Assembly (NCBI GenBank): GCA_020091685.1
Contig: CM034607.1
Coordinates: forward strand, 4,812,630 to 4,876,629
Source: Lutjanus erythropterus
Lineage: Eukaryota > Chordata > Actinopteri > Lutjaniformes > Lutjanidae
Direction: 5' to 3'
DNA: 64,000 bases
The translations under genes and the position numbers were made by a program. Of this stretch, positions 1 to 11,515 are shown one piece after another (position 1 is the stretch's first letter; each line of letters opens with the position of its first letter). The notes under the pieces were generated by a model that saw only the letters and a list, made by a program, of their open reading frames with translations, was not told where the DNA came from and did not search any database.

Positions 1-13
1 AACCGATTTTGCG

Positions 14-17
<4 letters not shown>

Positions 18-47
<30 letters not shown>
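18..47. repeat. (CA)15 microsatellite
   Basis: Fifteen uninterrupted CA units near the window edge, preceded by a few variant GC/CA units. Dinucleotide arrays of this kind are abundant in teleosts. Confidence 0.95.
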
Positions 48-51
<4 letters not shown>

Positions 52-3000
52 TGATGGAGGAAAGGGTTTACAAGCAACACACACCTCGATGTGAACATTC
101 AATCAGAGGAAAAATGCGGTGAAAGAGAGAACTCCCTCGGTCACCTGATTGAGCTGGAAGCAAGAAAAGAAAATCTATAGTGAGAATGAGCATGAAAGTT
201 CCCAATTGAACTTTTATTACGCTTCATAAGGAGCTCATTTATTAATACAGTTTATAAAATTACTCTCCTAGAGTCTGTTATGGCGACTAATGATGCCTCA
301 GAATCCCAGCATTTCCTCACAGCTGCTGATATTTTGAATTTCAAAATCTATTTAATCAGTGTGTTTCTGAGAAAAAATCTTTTCATTTATTCTAATTTGG
401 AGTTTTCATCTACTGAACAAAGCCAAGGGTGTGCTAATCAACTAATGTCCCACTTTTGTCTAATGAAATTTATTAGGCTTTTCTTTATTTAAATACTATT
501 GACAGTAGTCTGCTGGACAAAAAAATCCATTTGTCCAGTTATTACCTTCTGGCCTGCCTGCTGTCTGCAGCTGCTCATTGGTATGCAGTCTCTGGTGTCT
601 TACATGTGATAATTGTCAAAACGCGGCACAACGCCTGTACTTTACTACTAGTGATCATCTGTCCATGTAAAAAGTAAAGTGCTGGGATTTTGACGGGGCA
701 GGCTGCAGCAGTTTAGAGCGTGTCAGGAGGAACATGAGGGCTTTTATTGGCAGACCAGACTACATAAGCAGACGCTGCAAACAATTAGAGGCTGCTTACA
801 CCTGGATGATCTGATCACAAGTGGACAGCTTGAAGTACAGGTGTGAATGAACCCAAGATACATTAAGGATGCACTGGAGATCCGATAACTCGGACCACAT
901 GTGATCACATTGTTTCAGCAGTATGTGCGCCAACCTTAAGTCCTCAAAAGAAGAGAGGATTTTAAAATCAATATCTTGCGTTTCAGAGGCTTTATTTCCT
1001 GCGTTGTGGGGACTTTCAAAGAATGAAAATAACAAAACAATAAGTACACTGAAACAGCATTTTAATGCTAAATCCTTCAAAATTTTTTACTTTTAATTCT
1101 GAGGAAAGAATGCAGAATAATTTGCCCCTCTGGCATGAACTTTTGCAAATTTCTGGCATAAATTAATATTCATCAGTTTTCTTCATTCATTTAGTTTTTG
1201 CCCTTGTCCCTAAAAGAAAAAATCAACAATATTACAAGCTTAAGGTGGTCATTCAAATTTAACTTTGTTAAATTAAAAAATACTTTGATGCTGGTACCTG
1301 ACTTGTCGTTTGTAAAAAGGCGGTCATACTGACCCCACAGAACCTGCCGCTGTTATGTTGTTATTTTTTGCACAGTTGGAGATGCATCTTGGTTGCTTAG
1401 CAACTATCACCGTCTCTAACTTTTTCCAATTTCCAATTAAAATCCTGACATGAAAATACAAATAATTAACTAATTAGACTCAATTAAACAAAAGTAGGGG
1501 AAACCAGGGACAGTTGTAACCCTTTTTGTCTCAGCACCTATAACTCACTGAATTGTGAAACAAAGTACCCTTACTGATTACAAATTGCAATGTTTCTGCC
1601 TTTTTTTTTGTTTTTATACTTGTTTTCAGCCTTTTCTCATGGGCTGTGATTATTTTTTTGTGATGGTTCTAGATGGAAATTTGTTATTATTAATGTTAAA
1701 ATAAAATGTTTATAATCTCAGAAAATATATTTAACAGTTTCTCACTCTGAGTAATCCAAGATGAATCAAAAAATTTAATCAGATCAATGATGGTTATTAT
1801 CCTAATACTGAGGTCAATATATGCAAACATTATGCTTTACTACCTGCTGCATATCGATAGAAACATAATCAAACTTTACTAAATTGACATTATGGTGTTA
1901 TTTCATTTTTAGGAAGATAAACTAGGAATAAATGCATTAATCTCTTCATCTCTTATTTATCATGAAAGATAATAGAGTTTGGAATTAAAGGGTCAAAATG
2001 ACCACTTATGGCCGTTCTAGTACTTATGGAATTCTGACACTTCTGGTGATAATGCATCAATAATTACTGTATAATCAAATCATATAATCTATATAAAATA
2101 ATACTCTGAAAATGAGCATTTTGCATGGCGAATACTTGTTACTTTCACTGCCAATACTGCTAGAGGTAGTGCATTTATAAAGCATTCAACAAACATAACT
2201 ACTCTGTGTATAAAAAGTGTATAAAAGTCCTCATTCAAGTTCAGCACACTCTGTATATTGAACCAATAAATTAAGACCATATTAAAAATGATAAAAACCA
2301 CCTCTCTACCATCATATTGATGGTTGTCTTTACTATTTAACTGTATTATTCCCATTTCTGCACAGACAGTCAAACAACATGTGATGATCATTTAAGTATT
2401 GTGATGTTACAGAATATTTTTGTTGGTTAGTCCAACTGAGCTAAATCTGCAAACTGCATTGTTGTCCTAAGTCTATATGTCTATGTATATGTCATTAACT
2501 CCTAATGCATCAGGCTTAGTTACATAATAATGTTTTATAGCACTTTTCAATTTGTGCTAAAAGTACTAGAGCTTTCTAGGGTATCATGAAATGAAATGCA
2601 CAGGAGAATACTTTTTTAAAAAGAGTAAATTTCAACACGATACATGCAGCAGAAAGGATATAAAACAGTCAACACAGGATCTCTATAAGACACAAACTGA
2701 AAAACTGTCCAGCACATGAAAAAAAAAACAGTGCAAATGATAATATGTGAAAGTAAATCTGCATAAATTAATGCTTCTCTGAGAAAATTCTATGTTTTCC
2801 CTGACAGCTGGAAGTCACTGCTGTGGTGTGAAAGCGTCTGTCGGGTTGATTGCATGTATATGATTTCTGGGTCTGTAACTGAAGTGTGCGATCAACCTCC
2901 AGCCATTCTCTGCTGCCCCTGGAGACTTTTTCTTGTTGACTCCATGTTGAGATGCCAAAACAAGCAGGAGAGAAAACAGATCAATGAAACACCATATCAG

Positions 3001-4311
3001 ATGATGGAAAAGCTGCGAGAGAGAGGAGTGTTAGCGGAGAGGAGTGGAGATCAAACTGGGCAAAACAAGAGTGACATCATCACCCCTCGCAACTCCCATC
3101 ACAGCGCGTATTCTGACGGTCATGATCTGACTTTAAAGTGACTATAAACCTGAAATCTTTGTGACTGACCCTGTCCAGATATCTGCTGCTTTACGTCCAT
3201 TTTATAGCCTGTCTTCATAAATGTCTCCTAAATGTCGACTCTAATAGTTAATGGAACCTGTAGTCTTTTAAAGTTGTAATCCGGTCACTGGTAATGTGTT
3301 TTAAAAATACAGGTCCCAGAATTCTGTTCAAAATGACTTGTATTGAAATCATTACATCCTGGGCAGCTTCAAAAAAAAAAAAAAAAAGAACAGAGGAATA
3401 ACTTGTGAATCTATTTGATGCACAATTTGTGTTGAGATGATTGACTGCATCATACTAAATGTAACCAGGTTAACAAAAATACAGTTCATTGTTATATAAT
3501 GTTAAGATGAAGTTGAATACATACTATATGTGACTTGTTTAAAAACACTTTGCATGGTTATTAAAAAGTTACATCATAAATATGGTTAAAGGTTATTTCA
3601 TAAAAGGTTAAAAAAAAAAAAGTACAGCTCAACAAATAAGTTAAAACATGCAGCTTTATAAATTTATTTTATTTTGAAATGTTTTATTGTGAAGAGTTCC
3701 TGTTAGCAAGAGGAAGTAGTGTGTGTAAACAAGCGTAATACTGGTCACTTATTGGTTCAGGTGTGTTGGATCACGTGGATGTCCGAGGGCGAGTGAAAAG
3801 GAAAGCCTTCTGGTTGTTTGACTGACAGGGTCAAACTGTGTGTGAAGTTCGTGTAGACACATGAAGCATGTAGCTTGATACATTTCATTAAGTAGCTGAT
3901 TGCCTCAATTTGATTACAGTGTTGTTAAAAAGGGTTATTACACACAATTTAAAATCGTGGTGCTATATTTCATTCATCAAGACAAACTTAAAAGGTACAT
4001 ATTTTAAATTGAAATAAAATGTTATCTTTATGAACTTTATTATATATTAAGGTATCTGTATTAAAGAACCCAGGTCCCCCTGATTAAAGTAGAGCTAAAT
4101 GGGCTACATAAAGAAGACAGTCAAGAATATAATATAACATATTGAGTTGATGAATTTTTGTCCGAATTGCGCCACAGCTTTATGAATCACTTTATAGACA
4201 GAGAGACACAAGAGGAAGAAGAAAAGACTGGAAGAAACTAAAGGTGCTTTCACATCTGAAAGTCAGTAACAACATTGTACAAGTAACTCACAAGTAACTA
4301 AAAAGAGGACA
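48..4311. other. AT-rich stretch without a recognisable gene
   Basis: No gene is supported. Around 790-910 the sequence resembles a dispersed teleost repeat, but I see no ends. Poly-A runs lie at about 3371-3387 and 3611-3621. Bases 2800-3140 are richer in GC than their surroundings and hold a 95-codon frame (2854-3141, plus strand) that matches nothing I recognise. Confidence 0.5.
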
Positions 4312-4337
4312 GTTTTGACAAGTTATACTGAACTTAG

Positions 4338-4760
4338 ACAGTTCAGCTCAATATCAAAAATACCTATTTTTCCTCTAGCCTGTAGTGCTATTTATACATG
4401 CAGATAGTTTTGGTGTGAATTGCAGAGTTTTGCAGATATCGGCTGTAGAGATGTCTGTCTTCTCTCCAATATAATGGGACTAAATGGAACTCAGTTGGCG
4501 GTGCTCAGAGACCCAAAGAAAAAAAAATACATTTGAAAAATTCAAAAGCAGTGTCTGTTTCCAAAAATCATGACCCAGTTACTGAAGATAATCCACAGAC
4601 CCTCATGTGCGCAGTTTCATGTAGGAACTACTTTTTTTCAATTAGAAAATAAAGTAGTTCCAGTAGATTCTGCAGCAGAAAGAAAGCAGACCCTGCATAA
4701 AACTGCTCACAACAAGGTCTGTGGATTATCTTGAATAACTGGGTCATGATTTTCGGAATT
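4338..4760. repeat. Fold-back repeat family F, copy 1
   Basis: This copy shares a long colinear segment with the copies at 8.6 and 47.3 kb (wording such as TCAAAAATACATATTTTTCC, then TCATGACCCAGTTACT and ATAATCCACAGACC). The last part is palindromic: 4560-4634 is repeated in reverse complement at 4653-4757, around a short centre with perfect 10-bp inner arms GGAACTACTT/AAGTAGTTCC. It has no coding capacity, and it resembles an abundant non-autonomous teleost DNA repeat whose class I cannot assign. Confidence 0.7.
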
Positions 4761-4764
4761 TCTT

Positions 4765-5519
4765 TTCACCTGACTCTTTATAAAGTCAATTAAACAAACA
4801 TTTCCTTGTGGTGTGTTGTTTTTCCTTTATCCCTGTTCTGATGATAGCCTACCAGAACTTCCTGTCGTTGCTCCAAAAAGTCCAAACCATCCAAAAGAAA
4901 TGTTTTCATGCTAACAAACCGAACCATCAGTCAAATTTATCCAGACCGAGGCCACCTCTTTTGGCTGGACCAAAGTTAAGGGAGAGGTTTCACACCTATG
5001 ATTTTGGTTCAGATCAAACTTGAGGTGAGTGTAAAAGCACACTAACAAAACTTAGTGACATTTCTGCTGATTTCTGATTTGAACACAAACAGGCAGTTGG
5101 TGCTTTCACTGCTACCTATTGAAAAAAATCTCTGCACAGCTCAGTGTGTGATAGGTGCATAGGAAGAAGGTGCACTGCTAAGGCACTTGCTAAAGCTAAC
5201 GTCTGTACAGTTGATACAGCTTGTTGTCTTTTGCATAATGTGGAATATATAGCTGACATGCACTGGCTTCATCACATGCACCATGGATGTTTCCTGTGAA
5301 TCCCCTGTGTATAGGCACACATTTTGAATCCAGCAATAAAAACTGCTTCTGCACCTTGCCTGGTAGCTCGCTGCAATCAGTGTGTTAGTGAACGGGTGAA
5401 TGAATGAACCAAATTGTACAGTGCTTTGGATAAACCCGTTACATAAATGCAGCCATTTGCTATTTATGTAAGTCCAATAAACACTCTCCTGACCAACTCC
5501 TGAGAAAAACTCCATGTTC
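4765..5519. other. No gene seen
   Basis: Unremarkable AT-rich DNA. A 126-codon frame on the minus strand (5141-5521) has no recognisable motif and is treated as chance. Confidence 0.4.
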
Positions 5520-5745
5520 ACCAGCTAGTCTGTAACTGTGTCTGTCTGCTGTTTGGTGCTGGACAGGTAGTGTATTAGAGCTATTTGCTGCAAACAGCTG
5601 CCTGCTGCTGCTGGAAACTGGGTTAATGGGAGCAGTGAAACTTTACGCTACCAACCACAGGAGCTAAAAGATGCTAAAACCCTCTTTGGACCTGAAGCGA
5701 ACTGCAGAGTCAGATCATAATTCTCTGTGGCTTCCTCACTATGAG
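5520..5745. repeat. Diverged copy of the 25.9-kb repeat unit
   Basis: The order of blocks (a TTGGTGCTG-type segment, GAGCTAAAAGA/GCTGAAAGACACTAAAA, then GATAATTCTCTG) matches the left half of the tandem units at 25.9 and 26.7 kb. Divergence is substantial and the ends are not clear. Confidence 0.5.
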
Positions 5746-6429
5746 TGTCCCCTTTAACATTGCACAATTATTTAAACTACTGTTCATGTAAAACTACTGA
5801 TCAATGCAGCTAATAGTGAATTTTATTTTATTTTATTTTTTTAGAAGAACCTGTGGAGGCCACGAAACTCATGAAACCACGCAAGACTGGATCTAGAGCC
5901 GGTGTTTTGTTTGTCCCTTCTGGGCTACTGTAGAAACATGGCTGTGCAACAGGGACCATGGAAGAGGACCTGTGCCTCAGTCCAATCCCAATGTCCAACC
6001 TCACAGTCAAAGACTTTGAGGCGCATTCTCTGTAAGTCAGTGAGGGCTTAGGACTGTCCCACTCTCAAATTGCCAAGTTTATGAGGGCTCTTTTGTGGAC
6101 TTTTTGAGCCCTTTATGCACACTTTCTATAAGTCTGTATGCCTGGATATTTTGCCTGTGGGAATTACGCACAGTCCAGTCAGAACATTTTTTGCCAAAAC
6201 CTCTAAATATATTTGTTGGATTTTCTGGATGCCTCTATTTTATTTTCATGTAATTGTCTTGTAATATTTTCATTTTATATTATTCATATGAATTTGTATA
6301 ATTTATGTCACTCCAATATGGCACAAAGTGCTGTCCCATTCCAAGATGTACCATTCTGACACCTTGCAGCCTCTCACACTGGAGCACCGCAGGTGACATC
6401 AGCTTAAGTCTGTAAGGGTTCATGGCTAT
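5746..6429. other. No gene seen
   Basis: AT-rich DNA including a T/A-rich run at 5821-5843. I see no gene, repeat terminus or RNA signal that I can support. Confidence 0.4.
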
Positions 6430-6958
6430 AAAAGAGAGTTCACCCGATACCGATTGCAGGTTGGATTTAGTTTCTTAGTTCACAAAACACTGTTGGAGTT
6501 TCACAAGAAAACAGCATTGCAGAATCTCCCAGACAATGGAAGTGAATGGTGACCAGTTTTCAAATGCAAAAACACAACCCTCAAAAAGCATAAATGCCTC
6601 CATACTGCTCGTCTGGTGTAATCCAAGTCTCCTAAAGCCCCAGAATGCCAAGCTGACTTGAAAGGCGTCATTTACACCATGTTTTTAGCTTGAATCTTGA
6701 TTGTATACCCTTAGCTTGTGTGTATGGTGTGACATGTGCGTGCACTAGTGACTGGCATGTTTTATGCCCCCCCCCCCCTCCCTTTGAAAACTGGTCACCA
6801 TTCACTTCCATTGTTTGGGAGATTCTGCAACACTGTTTTCCTGTGAAACTCCAGCAGTGTTTTGTGGACTAAAAAACTAAAACTGACCTTCAATTGGCAT
6901 GAGGGTGAGTAGATAATAATTAACTTTTCATTTCTAGGTGAACTATCACCTTAAGGCT
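6430..6958. mobile_element. MITE with long terminal inverted repeats
   Basis: The left arm (about 6430-6575) reappears as reverse complement at about 6783-6958. Shared text includes AGTTCACC, TTAGTCCACAAAACACTG, GGAGTTTCAC and TCCATTGTTTGGGAGATTCT on the right arm. The middle carries a C9 run near 6769 and no coding frame. Arms of 150 bp around a 200-bp core fit a non-autonomous inverted-repeat transposon. A right-arm fragment recurs at 53.8 kb. Confidence 0.7.
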
Positions 6959-6984
6959 TTAGGGGGGGCGTTGGGATTGGGCCC

Positions 6985-7110
6985 CTCTGTAGATATAAAG
7001 GGTTCATTCTAAGGTAACAAAAACTCCATAATTTTTGTTTCCAGGTGATTATACGCAATATTCTGCCATAGTCTGTCAATAAATCCTTCTAAATCTTGCA
7101 TACTGGACCT
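6985..7110. repeat. Fragment of a common teleost repeat
   Basis: GGGTTCATTCTAAGGTAAC followed by CAGGTGATTATAC and CATACTGGACCTTCAAGT is text I recognise as the end of a dispersed teleost element. Only this end is visible and its class is unclear. Confidence 0.45.
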
Positions 7111-7201
7111 TCAAGTTGAAGTGAGTGGCATGAGCAGACATAACGTAAAACAAAGAAATGAGCATCTCCAGCACTCCATCATCAGTAACACTCACACTGT
7201 T

Positions 7202-7221
7202 TGACTGACTGACTGACTGAT
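7202..7221. repeat. (GACT) tetranucleotide run
   Basis: Just under five GACT units. Confidence 0.85.
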
Positions 7222-7499
7222 GATCTGTGGGAAAGTCAGTGGAGAAACACATCAAAGAGCACTTAGCACCAAAGATGAAGACAAACTAAAAAAAACGAGA
7301 ATCACAGTTTTTTTTTTTTTTCGGGCCATAATTCACAGTATGTGCGACACAGCGCGTGTGTGAAGCAAACTGAGGTTTGCATAAGACATAAAGTCGAACA
7401 CACCACAGAAATGCTGTGAGGAATGCTGATTCCTCTCTGTCCTCGCATGATTAAAACTCGGTGTGTGAGGAAACCTGCGGTATGAGCCTGAGCCTGAGA

Positions 7500-8440
7500 G
7501 GCAGCAGGAGGAGTGTTAGATTGGATGGCAGGTAGATTGCATCTATCAGAGGAATCATCTCCCCCAAAACACTGTCCGCCTCCAGACTCTGCTATCTTAT
7601 TTTTTTGTAAAGGGGGGCAATTCTCTGCAATTCCCAAGGTGTCAGCTGCCGCTATCATATCACAGTCTCGCCATCCAGCTCCGGCTAGCTTGAAACAGAG
7701 GGGGTGACGTTGAGCTGGAGCGATAGACATCTCATTACACTTTTATGTGCTGCTAAGCGCCACAGGTTGGCCGGCTGGTCAAAGCGAGCCGAACACAGCC
7801 TCACTGATTCAGACGGCCGCTCTGCTCTGCGCGCCCAGAGGCAGGTGCTTCACTCCTTTCCCCCATGTTAATTAATTTCCTCACGTGTCACTCCTCGTCG
7901 TTCCCCGCAGTCACATCTTCTGCTCTGTGTCCTGTGGCTGTGCTTTTATCAAACGGAGATATGTTTGACATCAGAATGTTCTGCCGCGGCGCTGACGGGG
8001 ACAAGCCCCCAGTCCTCCGTGGCCAAGGTTTGACCTGGCCTGGCATCAGCTGAGTTGTCAGCCTGACATGACAGTGCCTCTCTGTCTCAACCCCAACACT
8101 GGAGTCATTCTTTCCCCCTGCCGCGCCTGTCCCCGCAGCAGGCCGGGCATATGGCTGACATACATTGCCGGGGGTTATGCCTGGGGGCTGGCGTCCCTCC
8201 TCTGTAGGCCCTCGGCTCCCCGGAGAAGCAGGTGGTGCCAGATAACAGCTGCTGGATGCAGCAGGATTGGTCTTTTCCACACATGCACCCTTACAGTAAT
8301 TCCCCTTCTCCCCAGTCCAACCAGTACACTGTGTACTCCAGTGTTTCCTGCAGCGTGCCAAGGAGGCCCAGAGTACCCAGAGGTCTCTCTCAGTCTTCAT
8401 TTTTGTTCATTCACATGTCCTCAGTCACATGTTTGATGTT
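7500..8440. other. GC-rich, repeat-poor block
   Basis: This block is clearly richer in GC and CpG than its neighbours and has no transposon-like text. Long frames are open on both strands at once (for example 7888-8400 minus and 8068-8436 plus), which is what GC richness gives and not what one gene gives. Neither translation carries a domain I recognise. A conserved non-coding element or an old CpG-rich segment is possible, but nothing here proves it. Confidence 0.3.
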
Positions 8441-8571
8441 CAAACTGCTGCCATCAGATGAGGTCATGGTCACAGTTTCATATGAATGTCCCACTGTTGT
8501 AGTATTCATGACTTGGTGAGTGGAAATGTTCTGATAGTTCTTGAGTTGTAACACACACTGATTTTGATCTA

Positions 8572-9010
8572 AAGGGAAAGTTCACCCCAGAAATCAAAAA
8601 ACACATTTTTCCACCTACCTGTTGTGTTAAATCCATCTAGATTGTTTTGTTGTGAGTTGATACCGGCCATAGATGTCTTCCTCCACCTCCATTATAATGG
8701 AACTAGATGATACTCGACATGTAGCGCTCAAAGCTCAAAAGATACATTTTAAACTCTCAAAACCAGTGTCTCTTTCCAAAAATCATCACCTGGTTACTCA
8801 TGATTATCCACAGACTGTGCTGTGAGCAGTTTCATGTAGGAACTATTTTCTTTACACCAAACTGCATCCACCAACCGTATCATGGTACCAGCTAGCAGTG
8901 GTGCTAACGATACAGGTCAGCCACATCCTGCACTGTAACAACCACAAGCCTCTTCATGAGTAGATGCATGCTTCCCTTTGTGCGGTGATATGGTTGGTGA
9001 GTGTAGTTCC
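8572..9010. repeat. Fold-back repeat family F, copy 2
   Basis: Same colinear text as the copies at 4.3 and 47.3 kb, starting AAGTTCACCCCAGAAATC. This copy also folds back: CCACCAACCGTATCA near 8868 pairs with TGATATGGTTGGTG near 8987, around a 100-bp centre. No coding frame of note. Confidence 0.65.
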
Positions 9011-9428
9011 CCTTATCTAATAGGATGAAATTAAACAATTTTATATCTAAAAGGTCAACTTCACTGACATCATTATGTTCAGCTCTCTATCAGTCCTTTG
9101 TAAAAACAGTCTCTAAGTGAAGACGGCATGTTTCTCACTGGAAATTATTCACTTGAATCACACATGTATGACACATATTTTGACAAAAAATAAATTTGAT
9201 ACCATTTAGTACATTTTCTTCAAAATTACAGGTCAATATAGTGGTAAGTTCCATATTAAATTTCTTAAGTCTTTACTACAGACATATGAGTCTGGACAGA
9301 TATGGATATAAACTAACTTGACTGGTTGGTGGAGACAAACAACTGAGGCAGTAATTCTTTTTTTTTTTTTTTTTGACTGCTCTGTTTTATATGACCGTTG
9401 ACAGCTGACCTCTCACTCTTCTTAACCG
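9011..9428. other. No gene seen
   Basis: AT-rich DNA with a T16-17 run at about 9357-9374. Confidence 0.4.
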
Positions 9429-9447
9429 ACCACTAGGGGGCGCAAGT
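9429..9447 (+). promoter_or_regulatory. CTCF-like motif, plus orientation
   Basis: ACCACTAGGGGGCGCAAG matches the vertebrate CTCF core (CCACNAGGGGGCGC) at every core position. CTCF is an architectural zinc-finger protein whose motif direction matters for loop formation. A match this good is rare by chance, but occupancy cannot be read from sequence. Confidence 0.5.
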
Positions 9448-9757
9448 GATCAACAACAGCTTGTGTCAGCTCAGGACAACATATATGGTGATCATGTTAA
9501 TGTTGGTGGAATTATACAAATCTCCGCTGGTAGCATCTGACAGTTGTGGTGGCATTGCAGTAGGTGCTTCACCATCAGTTGCCTGGCGGGAGGTCTGCAC
9601 TCTACTTAGTGATCTCATCTAGTTTGTTCATGTTTTTACATTTAGAAATTCTTTTGATCAATATTTTGTGTGTTTACCTAGTAAAAATTGATGAAAAAAT
9701 GTGTCTAACTTTTATATATTTTAATTTATAATGATTCTGGGGGCATTGTTTTTCTTT

Positions 9758-9880
9758 AGACAGGACAGCCAAGAACTTGACAGGAAAGCAGGGATGGAAT
9801 TGAACCAGGGTTGCTGTTGAAGACTGACAGCCTCAGTACATAGGGCACATGCTCTGCCAATTGAGTCTGAACGTCACTAT
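9758..9880 (-). mobile_element. tRNA-derived SINE head, reversed
   Basis: Read on the minus strand, the segment has an A-box-like part (rc of CTCTGCCAATTGAGT), a middle matching the SINE at 23.0 kb, and a B-box-like part (rc of GGAATTGAACC). The wording corresponds to a common teleost tRNA-derived SINE. It is mutated and lacks a clear tail. Confidence 0.6.
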
Positions 9881-9950
9881 TGTAGCTTGGTACAAATTTT
9901 CCCCAATGAATCATGGAGGATTCTGCTGATCGCCTTAAATGCTTTAAATG

Positions 9951-10019
9951 CCTAGATGGGGATCAAACCTGTGATCTTTGGTTTACGAGACCAACGCCTT
10001 ACCACCTGGCCACCATGCC
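9951..10019 (-). tRNA. tRNA-Thr(CGT)-like pseudogene or SINE head
   Basis: On the minus strand this 69-base segment reads like a tRNA: GGCATGGTGGCCAGGTGGTA, then an anticodon arm TTGGT-CTCGTAA-ACCAA with anticodon CGT, then a T arm (CAGGTTTGATCCCC). Two pairs of the T stem are broken and the 3' acceptor strand does not match the 5' strand, so it is probably not functional. It abuts another reversed SINE head, so it may be part of a retroposon rather than a fossil gene. Confidence 0.5.
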
Positions 10020-10289
10020 TTTTGTAGTTTTTCAATTTATGATTCAATTAACCTATATCACCTTTGGGCTTAGGTTGTACAGATTTAAGGGATATTAAGA
10101 ATTTTAAGACATGAAATAGGTAGAAAGACATCACAGTGAGCAAAAAATACCAGTGTAGATACTTGTGGACCATTTCCATTACAAGCCTAAGAAAAACAAA
10201 GAATTGCATATTTTATTTTGGAAAGTAAAAATTGAAATGAGCTCTAAATATAACTCAAAGGCAGAAGAAAGCAGGGGATAAAGGTTGGT

Positions 10290-10860
10290 TGAAACATTAC
10301 TTGCTGAAGATAAAGTGATGAAGCTTGGATCCACTGTTAAACTAGCCAGCTCAAAAGTGGTGTCCAAATTGTCATCCAGCGTGTAGTCCATCTCAAACTC
10401 TAAAGATATTTCCTGGTGCTGGGTTGTTAACCAGTTTGTTCTCTTCAAAGGGAGTCATCTCCACAGGAGTAAATGTTTCAGCTTGACACTGTTAGCTTTG
10501 AGGTCACCTCAGAGTCATTTTTCTAACAAAGACAACAGGCGCTTATTTCAGTGATGACTTTTTGTGAGTTGTGTCACTGTAGTGAGCGGTTGCAGTGAAA
10601 CCCTGCTGATGCTTGGATCTCAGTGGTACCCAGCTGAGGACACCCAGTAGTAGGTCAGAGGAAGTAGCATCAGTACTGCCTCACTACCTCTGATCTGCTC
10701 TGACACCAGGCCAGTCATCTGGCTGACAGGCTCTTCTGTGTTAAACTCTAAAGGGTCCAACTGACCATAGGCAAGCAGTAGTCATACAAATCAGACACAG
10801 GCCGTGGTGAGATGGAGGTTTTGATGATGCTGTATGTCTGTTACCAAAAAGAGCTCTGAT
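10290..10860 (-). pseudogene. Decayed coding-like stretch, unidentified
   Basis: Three minus-strand pieces read like protein across shifting frames: near 10770-10640 a stretch containing QLDPLEFNTEEPVSQMTG, near 10460-10410 MTPFEENKLVNNPAPGN, and at 10391-10300 MDYTLDDNLDTTFELASLTV and onward. Between them are stops and frame changes. The composition is acidic and not repetitive, which is unusual in this AT-rich DNA. I do not recognise the family. It could be a processed-pseudogene fragment, eroded exons of a lost gene, or chance. No poly-A tract or splice pattern settles the origin. Confidence 0.3.
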
Positions 10861-11284
10861 GAACCCACTTATACCACCTGCCCACCACTAAACAGATGTG
10901 CAAAGTTAGCAACTAGCTTTTGAACATAGTGGTATGTTTAGCAGAAGCTAAAGATATTTTTCTCTGGAGATAAGCAAGACCTAAGCAGGGCTAAAAGGAG
11001 TGTGACTACTGGTCTTACAGGTGTGAGGTGGCCAGAAACATGAATTTGATTGAATGCAAATGTTGCTTTGTTTGCTTAAACAGTTCCTCCAGGAAGTTGC
11101 GATGTTGCAATTGCAACAATTAACCAGTACTGAAAAGAACACAAGATTTGTCATTGTTATTGACATTTACAGAGTTTTATTCTCACTGCACAAGTTGTCT
11201 TTGATTTTTAATGAATTGAACAAATATTAAAAATACACAACTTTTTGTCTTTTTGGCTCAGTTATGTGCTGGAGCCATCAGTTC

Positions 11285-11515
11285 TAACAACCCAACATAG
11301 AATTAAAAAAAATACCATCCTGTCACCGTCCTCTGGGTCTGGTAGCTCAAACATGTCTGGACATGTCAAATAGAGCTGGTAAATGGAGCGTCCATGTTTC
11401 AGGTTGTTTTCAGGTCATAGTGGTGTTTGACACTGAGACAGTAGAGCTGACACACCTCCAGTGTTTCAGAGCAGAGAAAACTGCTTATTTTTTCATGAAG
11501 CTAGAGCCAAGACAT
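11285..11515 (+). repeat. Dispersed repeat family A, copy 1
   Basis: Shares ACCATCCTGTCACCGTCCTC, then CATCCATGTTTCAGGTTG/GTCCATGTTTCAGGTTG and CAGTGTTTCAGAGCAGAGAAA, with four other copies in the window (23.2, 35.2, 36.7, 46.0 kb). The plus sign means the same orientation as the 35.2-kb copy. This one is truncated at its left side. There is no coding potential; the similar short peptides seen in several copies are by-products of the shared DNA. Confidence 0.7.

Noticed and set aside
7888-8400. 170-codon minus-strand frame as a gene
   Set aside because: It lies in a GC-rich block where frames are open on both strands together; no motif or codon pattern favours this one.
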